A stretch of 64,000 bases of DNA from Verrucomicrobiota bacterium (GCA_013140495.1 JABFSR010000012.1:1-64000), one strand, 5' to 3'. Positions 48,272-62,026 are shown, counted from the first letter of the stretch. Notes: generated by a model from the sequence alone, not told the origin. Numbers and translations are program-made.

Positions 48272-49681
48272 TCAGGAAATAAAACCGTAGTCGTACGGCT
48301 TGCGCTGCTCGCGCACGAGCCATTTATTCGCTTCAGTGGCATTTTCACCGGTGAACTTTTCCTGTTCTGGATTCCACTTGAGCGGTTGTTTCATACGAAC
48401 CGAGATGACGCCGAGATGCGCCACAGAAATTGAACGGTGTCCGATTTCGACATCGCAGATCGGATCTTTGCGACTGCGCACGCAGTCAAAGAAGTTTCTC
48501 ATGTGGTCGCTGCTGTTGTAGAGCTTGACTGCGCGATCCTCAGGCAACGGCGTGGTCAGCAGTTCAGGATTGCTCGACTTGATGTCGCCGCGCGCGACAT
48601 ATATCCAGCCGTCCGAGCCGAGAAACTGAACACCGTTGGGTGTATGCTTGCCTTCACCAACCACATTGCGATCCGTAACCGTGCTCTCGTCCACAATCGT
48701 CATCGTAACGCCGTTTGCATACTTCATTTCAATGCGGTACTTGGAGGCAGCGTCAAAGCCACCAGGAATCATGTCAACCAGGGATTTGCCATCAATCTCC
48801 ACGGGACCGCTGCGCTCGGTGCCGTTGCCCCACTGGGCAATGTCGTTATGATGTGCGCCCCAATCCGTCATTTGCCCGCCAGAGAAACAGTACCACCAGC
48901 GGAAATCATTGTGAGAGTTCCACGGGCGGTAACTCTTGGTCTCGGTGCCATCCGCAGCTTTCTTGATCTCAACTGAGCCGACGTAATCCGTCCTGGGCGC
49001 CTGACCGAGATAAAAATCCCAGTTCATGCTTTCAGGAATTGGAATGGCTTGAAATGGACCGCCCTTTGGACCGGTAGGCAGTCCAACGATCATGTGTTGA
49101 AGCTTGCCGATTCGACCATTGCGAACCAGTTCACAGGCGAGACGGAAATTCTTGTCGCTGCGTTGTTGACTTCCCACCTGAAGAATCCGGTTGTTCTCGC
49201 GCACGGCCTTCACAAGGCGCTTCCCTTCGTCAATGCAGAGCGTGAGCGGCTTTTCAGAATAAACGTCCTTGCCGGTTTTGACCGCCAGCATGTTGACCAG
49301 CGTATGCCAGTGATCGGGCGTCCCGGTAATGATGACGTGAACATCGTCGCGCTCCATGAGCTTGCGAAAATCTGTAAAAACCGTCGGGACTTTAGTTCCA
49401 GACTTAAACTGCTGCGCCGCCGAGTCGCCATGCGACCTGTCCACGTCACACACGGCAACGACTTCACCAAAACGGCGAGCTGTGTTACAGTCGCCACGCC
49501 CCTGCCCTCCGCAGCCAACGAGAGCGACACCGGGCTTGTCATTTGCACCAAGCGGCTTTGGGGAGACAGCCTGCGCAAGGTCCTGCTCCAGGAACCAACC
49601 CGGCACGCCGGTGGCCGCTGTTATTGCGCTGGCGGTTTTGAGGAAACGACGACGGTTTATCTGAAACGATTTTGGACTCAT
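48272..49681 (-). CDS. Tat-exported Gfo/Idh/MocA family oxidoreductase
   Basis: 469 aa from the ATG at 49681. Tat leader N-R-R-R-F-L-K-T-A-S-A-I. NAD(P)-binding Rossmann fold V-A-L-V-G-C-G-G-Q-G-R-G, then G-T-P-D-H-W-H and the family Lys in Y-S-E-K-P-L-T. The second half is the alpha/beta substrate domain. Exported members of this family are abundant in Planctomycetes and Verrucomicrobia and are assumed to act on sugars or cyclitols; the substrate cannot be read here. Confidence 0.92.
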   Translation of the reverse strand: MSPKSFQINRRRFLKTASAITAATGVPGWFLEQDLAQAVSPKPLGANDKPGVALVGCGGQGRGDCNTARRFGEVVAVCDVDRSHGDSAAQQFKSGTKVPTVFTDFRKLMERDDVHVIITGTPDHWHTLVNMLAVKTGKDVYSEKPLTLCIDEGKRLVKAVRENNRILQVGSQQRSDKNFRLACELVRNGRIGKLQHMIVGLPTGPKGGPFQAIPIPESMNWDFYLGQAPRTDYVGSVEIKKAADGTETKSYRPWNSHNDFRWWYCFSGGQMTDWGAHHNDIAQWGNGTERSGPVEIDGKSLVDMIPGGFDAASKYRIEMKYANGVTMTIVDESTVTDRNVVGEGKHTPNGVQFLGSDGWIYVARGDIKSSNPELLTTPLPEDRAVKLYNSSDHMRNFFDCVRSRKDPICDVEIGHRSISVAHLGVISVRMKQPLKWNPEQEKFTGENATEANKWLVREQRKPYDYGFIS

Positions 49682-49922
49682 GTTAATGATTCTGTTTTCC
49701 CCAGCCGATGCAAGCTGACGCACCGACCAGTCGCTTGATTCAGTTTTGATGCAAACGGGTGGCCATTTATTCTTGGATTATGGAACCAATTCTCCGCGCG
49801 TCAATGCCGGAGACCATTCGCAACAGGAACGACACGCGACGCTGACCTGAACGGAATCGCAGGCCGGCGACATCTCGCGACTTTTCTCTGTTCATTATAC
49901 GCCGTTGAAGTAGGCTGGCCTT

Positions 49923-50261
49923 GTGACTGCCGATAGTTTCAAAAAAGAAATCGCCGCCGCTGTGAAGTCGTTCGACAAACACATCGTCTGCCTCGAAAAG
50001 TCCCCGGAAGAATTTCAAGCTGCGCTCGTCAGCCTGTTTGACAAGGCCATCAAAGCCTACGAAAACCGCGCGCCCGGCATGAGACACGGCCTGGCCATTG
50101 ACCGGCAGGTCACCGTCATCCTCAGCCAGGGCGATGAACCGCGTCCCCTTTGCGGCATCTACTTTAACCTCCACTCGCCTTACCAGAAGGATTCGCTGCC
50201 CACCACCGTGAAACTTCTTGGCAAAACCAAGAGTAGCGCGTCCGAAGAAGAGTCCGAGTAA
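49923..50261 (+). CDS. Hypothetical protein
   Basis: 112 aa from a GTG at 49923. I do not recognise it. A helical N-terminus (F-K-K-E-I-A-A-A-V-K-S-F-D-K-H-I) is followed by strands ending in C-G-I-Y-F-N-L-H-S-P-Y-Q-K-D and a Ser/Glu-rich tail. Codon use is like its neighbours. The next gene, a sigma factor, is 116 bp away on the same strand. Confidence 0.6.
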   Translation: MTADSFKKEIAAAVKSFDKHIVCLEKSPEEFQAALVSLFDKAIKAYENRAPGMRHGLAIDRQVTVILSQGDEPRPLCGIYFNLHSPYQKDSLPTTVKLLGKTKSSASEEESE

Positions 50262-50377
50262 CCATTCGTACCGATCCATTTTCCCCTCCGCGACTCTTTG
50301 CGGCCTCCGCGGTCCGGGAGTCTTCAGGAAAAATACTTTGTCGGATTCACCAGCACGGTGGCGATATACTTGTGTCA

Positions 50378-51703
50378 ATGAGCGACACCGATCTGAAATT
50401 GTTGAAGCGCTACACGCATGATAGCGCCGAAGACGCCTTCGCCGAGATCGTGCGCCGCCATGTTGACCTCGTGCATTCCGCTGCCCTCCGACAGGTCCGC
50501 TCACTTCAACTCGCCGAGGAAGTAGCCCAATCCGCCTTCACCGACCTCGCACGCAACGCTGCGAAGCTGATAGATACGACGCGTAGCACGCATGTGCTCA
50601 CCGCCTGGCTTTATCAAGTCACCCGCCGGACGGCAATTGATGTCGTCCGCCGTGAGGCTCGCCGCCAATTGCGCGAACAGATCGCCACCGAGATGAATGC
50701 CATGAATGCCACGACAGAAGATTGGACGCATATCGAACCCATTCTCGATGAGGCCATGCACGAACTCGACGAAACTGATCGCGCCGCCATCCTGCTCCGC
50801 TATTTCAAAAATCACGATCTCCGCACCGTTGGCGCAACGCTCGGCATCAGCGACGATGCCGCGCAAAAACGCGTGAGCCGCGCCGTGGAACGCCTGCGGG
50901 AATTCTTCGCCAAACGCGGCGTCACTGTCGGCGCGGGCGGACTCGCCGGCGTCATCTCCGCCAACGCCGTGCAAGCCGCGCCGGTGGGTTTGGCCCTCGC
51001 CATTTCCACCGCCTCCGCGCTGACCGGAACAACCCTCGCCACCACCGCAACTGTCACCGCCACCAAGGCCATCGCAATGACTGCACTTCAGAAAACCATC
51101 GTCACCGCCACCATCGCCGCCCTGGCCGGAGCGGGAATCTACGAAGCCCGCCAAGCTTCGCAATTACGAGGCCAAGTCGAAAGACTCCAGCAAACGAGAG
51201 CGCCATTTGACGAGGCAATCAAGCGATTGGAGAAGGAGCGTGATGAGTTGACCAATCGGTTAGCTTCAATTCAAGAAGACAATGAACGTTTGAATAGAAA
51301 CACCAGCGAATTGCTGGCATTGCGTTCGGAAATCACTCTAGCACGAAAACGATTTGCCGAACCTCTCATAGCACAAATTGACACAGTGTCGTCCGATACA
51401 AAGAGTGTAGAAACAAACGGCGTTGCAATCCTCCAACAGAAACTGAGGGAGCAAAGGGCGCGAATAAAACTCACTGAAGAAAAAGTCGACAAAATGCTCA
51501 AATCTCTCAATGTTACCTATGAAATCACGACGAATATTTTTTATCTGGCAGATCAAGGTGGTGAAGTAAATGAAACATTCAGGCCAGTTCTTGAAGTAGT
51601 TCAGCAATTATTCGAGGAGAGGCGGTTCGCAATCTTGTTGGAGAGAAAGATCGCGTTCGAAATGCTTAACGCATCTTTACCTGCGAGCACCACCAACAAA
51701 TAG
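50378..51703 (+). CDS. ECF sigma factor with membrane and coiled-coil extension (copy 1)
   Basis: 441 aa from the ATG at 50378. Residues about 1-180 are sigma-70 regions 2 and 4: A-F-A-E-I-V-R-R-H-V-D-L-V, A-E-E-V-A-Q-S-A-F (region 2.2), W-L-Y-Q-V-T-R-R-T-A and the region-4 helix-turn-helix T-L-G-I-S-D-D-A-A-Q-K-R-V. Beyond it are an Ala/Thr-rich hydrophobic region (about 190-260, perhaps two membrane passes), a coiled coil (R-G-Q-V-E-R-L-Q-Q, K-R-L-E-K-E-R-D-E-L) and a unique tail. The extension is unlike ordinary 180-aa ECF factors; it may tether and regulate the sigma domain. Confidence 0.9.
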   Translation: MSDTDLKLLKRYTHDSAEDAFAEIVRRHVDLVHSAALRQVRSLQLAEEVAQSAFTDLARNAAKLIDTTRSTHVLTAWLYQVTRRTAIDVVRREARRQLREQIATEMNAMNATTEDWTHIEPILDEAMHELDETDRAAILLRYFKNHDLRTVGATLGISDDAAQKRVSRAVERLREFFAKRGVTVGAGGLAGVISANAVQAAPVGLALAISTASALTGTTLATTATVTATKAIAMTALQKTIVTATIAALAGAGIYEARQASQLRGQVERLQQTRAPFDEAIKRLEKERDELTNRLASIQEDNERLNRNTSELLALRSEITLARKRFAEPLIAQIDTVSSDTKSVETNGVAILQQKLREQRARIKLTEEKVDKMLKSLNVTYEITTNIFYLADQGGEVNETFRPVLEVVQQLFEERRFAILLERKIAFEMLNASLPASTTNK

Positions 51704-51807
51704 AAGTTATTGCCGCAATCTTACGCGGAGAGGGTTGCACATTTTGGGTAACGCAATTTCTGAGCTCTCGCCCACGCCATTTATGTTCATAGCTTCGGGA
51801 TGGCTCA

Positions 51808-51891
51808 TTACGCCTTCGGCGGAGGCGGTGGCGTCGGCTGCTTCACCTTCAACTCGATGTGCAAGTCGCGGAGTTGTTTCGGCTGGGCTGT
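51808..51891 (-). pseudogene. Possible aspartyl-tRNA synthetase C-terminal remnant
   Basis: One minus-strand frame ends A-Q-P-K-Q-L-R-D-L-H-I-E-L-K-V followed by a Pro-rich tail and TAA. The Q-L-R-D-L-H-I string resembles the extreme C-terminus of bacterial AspRS. Upstream the frame runs straight into a palindromic repeat, so only about 25 codons remain. The match is short and from memory. Confidence 0.35.
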
Positions 51892-51894
51892 CGC

Positions 51895-51950
51895 GGCGGG
51901 CATCCCTGCCTGCCGTAGAGCCGGGCTTTCCAGCCCGGCGGAAACAACGC
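51895..51950. repeat. Interspersed palindromic repeat (GCCTGCCGTAGAG family, copy 2)
   Basis: GGCGGGCATCCCTGCCTGCC, then TAGAGCCGGGCTTTCCAGCC and CGGCGGAAAC. Same family as 38120-38172, with better-paired arms (GCCGGGCT/AGCCCGGC). It borders the aspS-like remnant. Confidence 0.7.
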
Positions 51951-52100
51951 ACGACAACCGTACGCTCCCAATTCTTTCGCGTGTCGATTAAGACTCCCGC
52001 GTCCATTCCGGGCAACAAGATGCCGCGTTCTACGGCATGCGGCCCCCCCCGCCGCTACATTCCTTGTCCGATTTCCGGGGCGGCGGTTATTATCCTATGA

Positions 52101-53735
52101 GTGAACGCTCAAACCGACCAACAACTCTTGCAGGATTACGCCGGAAGTCATTCCGAACCGGCGTTTGCCGAGTTGGTGCGCCGTCACATTGACCTCGTCT
52201 ATTCCGCCGCGCTGCGGATGGTTTGCGATTCGCACCAAGCCGAAGACGTGACCCAGGGCGTGTTTGTGGCGCTGGCACAGAACGCCCGGCAACTCACCCA
52301 TCACCCCGTCTTGTCCGGCTGGCTCCACCGCACGACGCAAAATCTCGCGGCCAATGCCGTCCGCGCCAATGTCCGTCGGCAGACGCGCGAACGGGAGGCT
52401 CTTGCCATGAATGAATTGCTCTCCGCCGAACCTGATACCAACTGGGAAAACATCGCCCCGCATCTCGACGCCGCGCTCGGCGAGTTGAGCGAGCCGGATC
52501 GCGATGCAGTGTTGCTCCGCTACTTTGAACGCAAATCCGCCCATGAGATGGCGCAAACCCTCGGCATCAGCGACGAGGCCGCCCAAAAACGCGTGAATCG
52601 TGCCGTGGAACGCCTGCGCGAATTCTTCGCCAAACGCGGCGTCACCGTCGGCGCGAGCGGACTCATCGTCGTGATTTCCGCCAACGCCGTCCAAGCCGCA
52701 CCGATGGGTTTGGCCCTCACCATTTCCGCCGCTGCGCTTGCCAGCGCGACGCTTTCAACTTCAACCGCAATCGCCGTCACCACCAAAACCATTGCCATGA
52801 CAACTCTGCAAAAAATCATCGCCACCGCCACAGTCGCCATCCTTGCTGGAGCGGGGATTTACGAGGCACACCAGGCTTTCCAACTGCGCGAACAAATTCA
52901 AACACTCCAGGAACAACAAGCGCCGTTGGTGGAACAAATCCAGGCATTGCAACGCGAACGTGATGAGGGGAAAAATCGTTTGGCAGGATTGCTGGAGGAT
53001 ATTTCACGATGGGAATCGAATCCAAACCAGACGGAGTTGTTAAAGCTGCGCGGTGAGGTGACGCGATTGAAGGCAGCCGAAAACCGAAAAGTGAATGACC
53101 CTGCCGAAGCCGCCGCAAAATCATGGGCCGATCGTGTGACCCGGTTGAAACAAAGACTGGAGCAGACACCGGGTGCGAAAATTCCGGAGTTCAAGTATCT
53201 CACCGATGCCAACTGGCTGGACGCCGCCAGCGAGCCGCTCGTCAGCGACGAGGATTACCGCCGGGCATTCGCGAGGCTGCGGAGTGTGGGCGAAAATCAG
53301 ATGATCATTTCGATGCACAAGGCACTCGGGGAATACATGAAACAAAACGGCGGACAATTCCCCACCGACTTGTCGCAACTCAAATCCCATTTTGAAACCC
53401 TTCCAGATGACGAAATGTTGCAACGTTACACAATCGTACCAGCCTCACAGATTCCCAACATGAAGATGGGTGGTGATTGGCTGATCACGGTAAAGAATCC
53501 GGTTGATGAGGAATTTGACTCGCTCTGGGCCATGGGGCCGAAAGGTTTCGGCAGTTCAACTTACAAAGGCATGAGCGATGCAAAAGTGCTCGATCCAGTG
53601 CTGAAAGCTTTTGCCGCCGCCAACAACGGACAAGAACCAAAAGATTCCTCCGAGCTATTGCCCTATCTGACAACGCCAGAACAACAGGTCGTGTTTAAGA
53701 AGCTGGAGCAAAAGAAGACTGGCGCGGCAAGGTGA
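52101..53735 (+). CDS. ECF sigma factor with membrane and coiled-coil extension (copy 2)
   Basis: 544 aa from a GTG at 52101; the ATG at 52097 is out of frame. Sigma regions are clear: F-A-E-L-V-R-R-H-I-D-L-V-Y-S-A-A-L, A-E-D-V-T-Q-G-V-F-V, W-L-H-R-T-T-Q-N-L-A and T-L-G-I-S-D-E-A-A-Q-K-R-V. It continues with A-V-E-R-L-R-E-F-F-A-K-R-G-V-T-V-G-A, S-A-N-A-V-Q-A-A-P and L-A-G-A-G-I-Y-E-A, almost the same as in copy 1, so the two are tandem paralogues sharing even the linker. The C-terminal 200 residues differ from copy 1. Confidence 0.9.
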   Translation: MNAQTDQQLLQDYAGSHSEPAFAELVRRHIDLVYSAALRMVCDSHQAEDVTQGVFVALAQNARQLTHHPVLSGWLHRTTQNLAANAVRANVRRQTREREALAMNELLSAEPDTNWENIAPHLDAALGELSEPDRDAVLLRYFERKSAHEMAQTLGISDEAAQKRVNRAVERLREFFAKRGVTVGASGLIVVISANAVQAAPMGLALTISAAALASATLSTSTAIAVTTKTIAMTTLQKIIATATVAILAGAGIYEAHQAFQLREQIQTLQEQQAPLVEQIQALQRERDEGKNRLAGLLEDISRWESNPNQTELLKLRGEVTRLKAAENRKVNDPAEAAAKSWADRVTRLKQRLEQTPGAKIPEFKYLTDANWLDAASEPLVSDEDYRRAFARLRSVGENQMIISMHKALGEYMKQNGGQFPTDLSQLKSHFETLPDDEMLQRYTIVPASQIPNMKMGGDWLITVKNPVDEEFDSLWAMGPKGFGSSTYKGMSDAKVLDPVLKAFAAANNGQEPKDSSELLPYLTTPEQQVVFKKLEQKKTGAAR

Positions 53736-54098
53736 CAATCCTTCGTTGCCAGCTTCCCAGATTTCGTGGTGGAAGTGCCCGTGTCGAAATGGATTTGCTC
53801 CGTTCCATGTCCGATTTGCACGGCGGCGGCTGCTCTTGGGTGAGTGAGCGGCCAAACCGACTCATAATTGTTGAACGTCTGCTCCGCCCACGACTCCAAC
53901 TCGACTCCCGAGAGAGCCAACTCAACTGACTTTCGCTTCAGCGTTTGACTTGTCTCTGCGGAGCAAGCCATCTGTAGCGAGGATTATGTCGGATTGTCTG
54001 GCTGCTTATTCTTCACTGACGATACTTAAGATTACCTGAACTGGGACGATGGCCCCTTCAGGCCAGAGAGCCGCTGCTGTGGATTATTCTTTGGCCCA
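53736..54098. other. Intergenic region, no gene recognised
   Basis: A 363-bp gap before the collagen-like gene. Short frames exist on both strands but none has family-like content or a ribosome site. About 60 bp before the ATG at 54099 the sequence becomes AT-richer, which could hold a promoter, but no clear -35/-10 pair stands out. Confidence 0.4.
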
Positions 54099-58348
<4,250 letters not shown>

Positions 58349-58463
58349 TCAACATCAAAAGTTGCCAAGCAATCCCACGCAGACTCAAGCGAAGCAAAAC
58401 TTTCGCGAACCGTTCAAACTTAAATTGCTGTTTCCGGACGGCTGAATGCTGCCAACATCTGCA

Positions 58464-59810
58464 TCAAGTTGGGTTACCTGACGCTGCAAACGCCTTCGCG
58501 GCGATGTCCCGGCGGTAGTGCACACCTTCAAATTGGATGTACTCCACGGCGGCGTAGGCGGCGGCCTGGGCAGTTTTCAAATCTTTGCCAAGCGCGGTCA
58601 CTCCCAGCACGCGCCCACCGTTCGTCACGATTTGATCCCCTGCCCTTGCCGTTCCAGCGTGAAAAACTTTCGTCTGCGGCAGCGCGTTCGCGACATCGAG
58701 ACCGGAGATGATTTTGCCTTTCGCATAGTTGCCAGGATAACCGCCGCTGGCCATCACCACGCACACGCTCGCCAGCGGACTCCATTTCAATTCCATCTTG
58801 TCCAGCGTGCCATCCACGCTGGCGTCGAGCAGTTCGACAAGATCATTTTCGAGTCGCGTCAGATAAACCTGCGTCTCCGGGTCGCCGAAGCGGGCATTGA
58901 ACTCCAGAACCTTCGGTCCATCTTTCGTCAACATCACTCCCGGGTAAAGTATGCCGCGATAATCAATTCCCTCCTCCGTGCAGCCGCGCATGAACGGTTC
59001 GAGAATTTTCTTCGCGATCTCGGCGAGCTGCACGTCGGTCAGGAATGGCGTGGGTGAGTACGTTCCCATGCCGCCGGTGTTCAGCCCGAGATCGCCGTCG
59101 AAAGCGCGCTTGTGATCTTGTGCCGTCGGAAAGATCTTCGCCGTCGTGCCGTCGCACAGCGCGTGCAGCGAAACTTCGACGCCCTCGAGATATTCCTGAA
59201 GCACAACCTTCTTGCCGGCATCGCCGAACTTCCTGCCAGAGAACATTTCGAGCATGGCCGAATAGATTTCGCTCCGGCCATTACAGATCAGCACTCCCTT
59301 GCCCAGAGCCAGACCGTCCGCCTTGACCACGCACTTGTTGTTTGCGAGCAGGAACAGGTTGAATTCGCGCTGATCCGCGCGCCGTGAATTCTCCCAATGC
59401 GGAAACTCATCAGAAGTGACGGTGAACGCGCGCGCTGTCGGAATGCCGTACTTCTCCATGAACGACTGTGAAAAAAATTTTGAAGACTCGAACTGCGCGG
59501 CCTTCTGGTTCACGCCCCAAATCTTCAGGCCGTGCTGTTGAAACAAATCCACGATGCCGAGCGCCAGCGGATTGTCCGGGCCGACGACAGTGAGGTCCGC
59601 CCTCTTTTCTTGCGCGAACGCCAGCAGCTTCGGCAATTCTTCCGCTGCGATGTTCACGCATTCCACCGCCGCGCCATTCTTGGCGAGACGTTCCTGCGCA
59701 ATTCCGGCGTTGCCCGGCGCACACCACATCTGCGCGACGTGCGAGGATTGCGCCAGCTTCCAAACCAGCGCGTGTTCGCGTCCACCTGAACCGATGACAA
59801 GAATCTTCAT
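58464..59810 (-). CDS. purD: Phosphoribosylamine--glycine ligase
   Basis: 448 aa from the ATG at 59810 (M-K-I-L-V-I-G-S-G-G-R-E-H-A). GAR synthetase, step 2 of de novo purine synthesis; ATP-grasp fold. Motifs: V-V-G-P-D-N-P-L-A-L-G, V-V-K-A-D-G-L-A-L-G-K-G-V, G-L-N-T-G-G-M-G-T-Y-S-P-T-P and F-N-A-R-F-G-D-P-E-T-Q. Length is normal. It converges with the ubiquitin-domain gene across a 115-bp gap with no obvious terminator. Confidence 0.97.
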   Translation of the reverse strand: MKILVIGSGGREHALVWKLAQSSHVAQMWCAPGNAGIAQERLAKNGAAVECVNIAAEELPKLLAFAQEKRADLTVVGPDNPLALGIVDLFQQHGLKIWGVNQKAAQFESSKFFSQSFMEKYGIPTARAFTVTSDEFPHWENSRRADQREFNLFLLANNKCVVKADGLALGKGVLICNGRSEIYSAMLEMFSGRKFGDAGKKVVLQEYLEGVEVSLHALCDGTTAKIFPTAQDHKRAFDGDLGLNTGGMGTYSPTPFLTDVQLAEIAKKILEPFMRGCTEEGIDYRGILYPGVMLTKDGPKVLEFNARFGDPETQVYLTRLENDLVELLDASVDGTLDKMELKWSPLASVCVVMASGGYPGNYAKGKIISGLDVANALPQTKVFHAGTARAGDQIVTNGGRVLGVTALGKDLKTAQAAAYAAVEYIQFEGVHYRRDIAAKAFAASGNPT

Positions 59811-59925
59811 GCAAAAAACCTTGCGCAGATTACGCGGCAGCGCGGCGTGAAGCAATCGGAACACATTTTGGAATCTGCCTCTCGACGCCGGACAATCCCC
59901 GCACTATTCTCTCAACCACCAGCAC

Positions 59926-60699
59926 ATGAGCAAAGTGAAGAACAGATCACCGTTCGACCTTTCCGGTCAGACCGCGCTCATCACCGGCGGCGGCAGCGGA
60001 CTCGGCCTTGCCATGGCGCGATGTTTCGTGGCGTCCGGTGCGCAGGTCGTGCTGGTGGGGCGGCGCGAATCCGAACTCAAAAAAGCCTGCGAGGAAATCG
60101 GCAGCGGCGCTTCGATGCTCGTTGGCGACATCACACAGTTCAAGTCAGCGCCCATTCTCGCCGAGGAAGCCGAACACATTGGCGGCCGCATTTCCATACT
60201 CGTCAACAATGCAGGCGTGCATCTTAAAAAAGACGCGATCGAAACCACCGATGCCGATTTTGCCGGCGTGATGAACACGCACGTCTTCGGAGCGTTCGCC
60301 CTCACGCGCGAGATCGGCAAGCGGATGTTGAAGCGCCGTAACGGTTGCGTGCTGTTCACCGCTTCGATGGCATCGTTCCTGGGCGTGCCAAAAGTCGTGG
60401 CCTACGCCGCGGCCAAGAGTGCGTATCTCGGGCTCGTACGCACGCTCGCCACCGAGTGGGGTCCCCACGATGTCCGCGTCAACGGCATCGCACCCGGCTG
60501 GATTGCTTCGGACATGCTGGACGCCGCATTGAGCAACGATCCGTGTCGTCGCGCAAAGATTTTATCACGCACGCCGATGGGCCGTTTCGGCGAACCTGAA
60601 GACATTGGCTGGGCGGCGGTTTATCTCGCGTCACCGGCTGCGAAGTTTGTGAACGGGGTGGTCCTGCCCGTGGACGGGGGCGCGGTGCAGAGCTTTTAG
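59926..60699 (+). CDS. Short-chain dehydrogenase/reductase
   Basis: 257 aa, classical SDR. Cofactor site T-G-G-G-S-G-L-G, N-N-A-G-V, catalytic Ser (F-T-A-S-M-A) and Y-A-A-A-K. R-R-E-S-E after the second strand suggests NADP use. The end (A-S-P-A-A-K-F-V-N-G-V-V-L-P-V-D-G-G) is typical. It resembles gluconate 5-dehydrogenase or 3-oxoacyl reductase types; the substrate is not assignable. It is divergent from purD. Confidence 0.92.
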   Translation: MSKVKNRSPFDLSGQTALITGGGSGLGLAMARCFVASGAQVVLVGRRESELKKACEEIGSGASMLVGDITQFKSAPILAEEAEHIGGRISILVNNAGVHLKKDAIETTDADFAGVMNTHVFGAFALTREIGKRMLKRRNGCVLFTASMASFLGVPKVVAYAAAKSAYLGLVRTLATEWGPHDVRVNGIAPGWIASDMLDAALSNDPCRRAKILSRTPMGRFGEPEDIGWAAVYLASPAAKFVNGVVLPVDGGAVQSF

Positions 60700-60776
60700 T
60701 TGAGCGGGACGGTGACCGTCAGGCCGGCAGAAATTTTCTTCGTGCTTTTGCGGGCGACGATTCTTAACTTCCGGGT

Positions 60777-61991
60777 ATGACAATCTGGATTCTGGCTATC
60801 GTGGTGATCGGCATCACAGCGGCGATCGGCTACTCGCAAGGCGGCATCCGCATGGGTGTTTCGTTTATTGGAATCATCTTCGCCACGCTTCTGGCAACCA
60901 TTGTGGGCAAGCTCGCCACGCCATTACTCGGTGCGTTCGGCATGAAGAACCCCGTTTTGCTTTGGGCGCTGCCGCCGTTGATCGGGTTTATTCTCATCAG
61001 CATCATTTTTGAAATCATCGGCGTGGTGGTGCATCGCAAGGTGGACGTTTTCTACAAGTACAAGGCCGGCGATCTGCGTCTGGCCTTGTGGGAGCGGATC
61101 AATGCCCGTCTCGGCGCATGTGTCGGCGTCCTGAACGGCACGGCCTACGTGGTGTTGATTTCCTTCCTGATCTACGCCATCAGCTATTGCACGATCCAGA
61201 TGGCATCGGCAGACACCGACCCGCGCGCGATCAGAGTCGTCAACGCGCTCGGACGTGATCTCGAAAGCACCAAAATGACGCGCGCGGCAAGGGCGGTGGA
61301 TTCGCTGGGCACGGCATTTTACGACACTGCGGACCTTGCGGGCCTGCTGTATCGTCACCCACTCCTGGAAGCGCGGCTTTTGCGGTATCCAGGATTGCTG
61401 GCGCTCGGTGAGCGGCAGGAATTTCAAGGGATCGCATCGGATAAGAATTTTTCGGAGGCGCGCCTGCGCGGTGCAACGATTCAGGAGGTGCTGGACAATC
61501 CGAGCGCGCAGGCGGTGTTCAGCAACCCGGAGCTTCTTCGGACACTTTGGCAAACCTTGACGCCCGATCTGGCAGACCTCGGCCACTTCCTCACCAACGG
61601 AGTCTCGAAAAAATATGAGGACAAGTTGCTGGGCCGTTGGGTCTATGACAGCTCAGGCACGATCTCGGCGTATCGCCGCGCAAAGCCGAACACAACCTCG
61701 CTCGAAGCGCAAAAGATGAAAGCCTTCATGCACGAACGATTCGGTCAGGTGACGATGGTTGCCGCGCCGGGGCACGAATTGTTCCTGAAGAACATGCCGC
61801 AGGGTCAGCCGGGCGCACCCGGCGCAAACACTACAAAAAATCTCAAGGGAACCTGGAAGGAGGATGGCAGCACGAGTTACGAGTTTGACCTGGAAGGCGG
61901 AACTGACCGCCGGAAGGCAAAATTTGAAGGCTCCCGACTGGTCGTAACCGCGTCCGACGGACTGGCGCTGGCACTCGTAAGGATTGACTGA
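60777..61991 (+). CDS. CvpA-like membrane protein with C-terminal extension
   Basis: 404 aa. The N-terminal 150 residues hold four membrane segments in the CvpA pattern (G-Y-S-Q-G-G-I-R-M-G near residue 20). The remaining 250 residues are soluble and helical (Q-E-V-L-D-N-P-S-A-Q-A-V-F), ending in a small beta domain (G-T-W-K-E-D-G-S-T-Y-E-F-D-L). CvpA alone is about 160 aa, so this is an extended form. Function unknown. It starts 77 bp after the SDR gene. Confidence 0.75.
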   Translation: MTIWILAIVVIGITAAIGYSQGGIRMGVSFIGIIFATLLATIVGKLATPLLGAFGMKNPVLLWALPPLIGFILISIIFEIIGVVVHRKVDVFYKYKAGDLRLALWERINARLGACVGVLNGTAYVVLISFLIYAISYCTIQMASADTDPRAIRVVNALGRDLESTKMTRAARAVDSLGTAFYDTADLAGLLYRHPLLEARLLRYPGLLALGERQEFQGIASDKNFSEARLRGATIQEVLDNPSAQAVFSNPELLRTLWQTLTPDLADLGHFLTNGVSKKYEDKLLGRWVYDSSGTISAYRRAKPNTTSLEAQKMKAFMHERFGQVTMVAAPGHELFLKNMPQGQPGAPGANTTKNLKGTWKEDGSTSYEFDLEGGTDRRKAKFEGSRLVVTASDGLALALVRID

Positions 61992-62026
61992 GGAAAGAAT
62001 CCGTCGGCAGATTTCGGAAAACAAAA

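Larger units (their letters stand above)
51704..52100. other. Intergenic region with gene debris and repeat
   Basis: A 397-bp gap between the two sigma genes. It holds a possible aspS 3' remnant (51808-51891, minus strand), a palindromic repeat (51895-51950) and a run of eight C at 52043-52050. No intact gene is seen. Confidence 0.5.

Noticed and set aside
53663..53971. Small minus-strand gene after the second sigma factor
   Set aside because: Half of it is antisense to the sigma gene; no ribosome site or recognisable domain.
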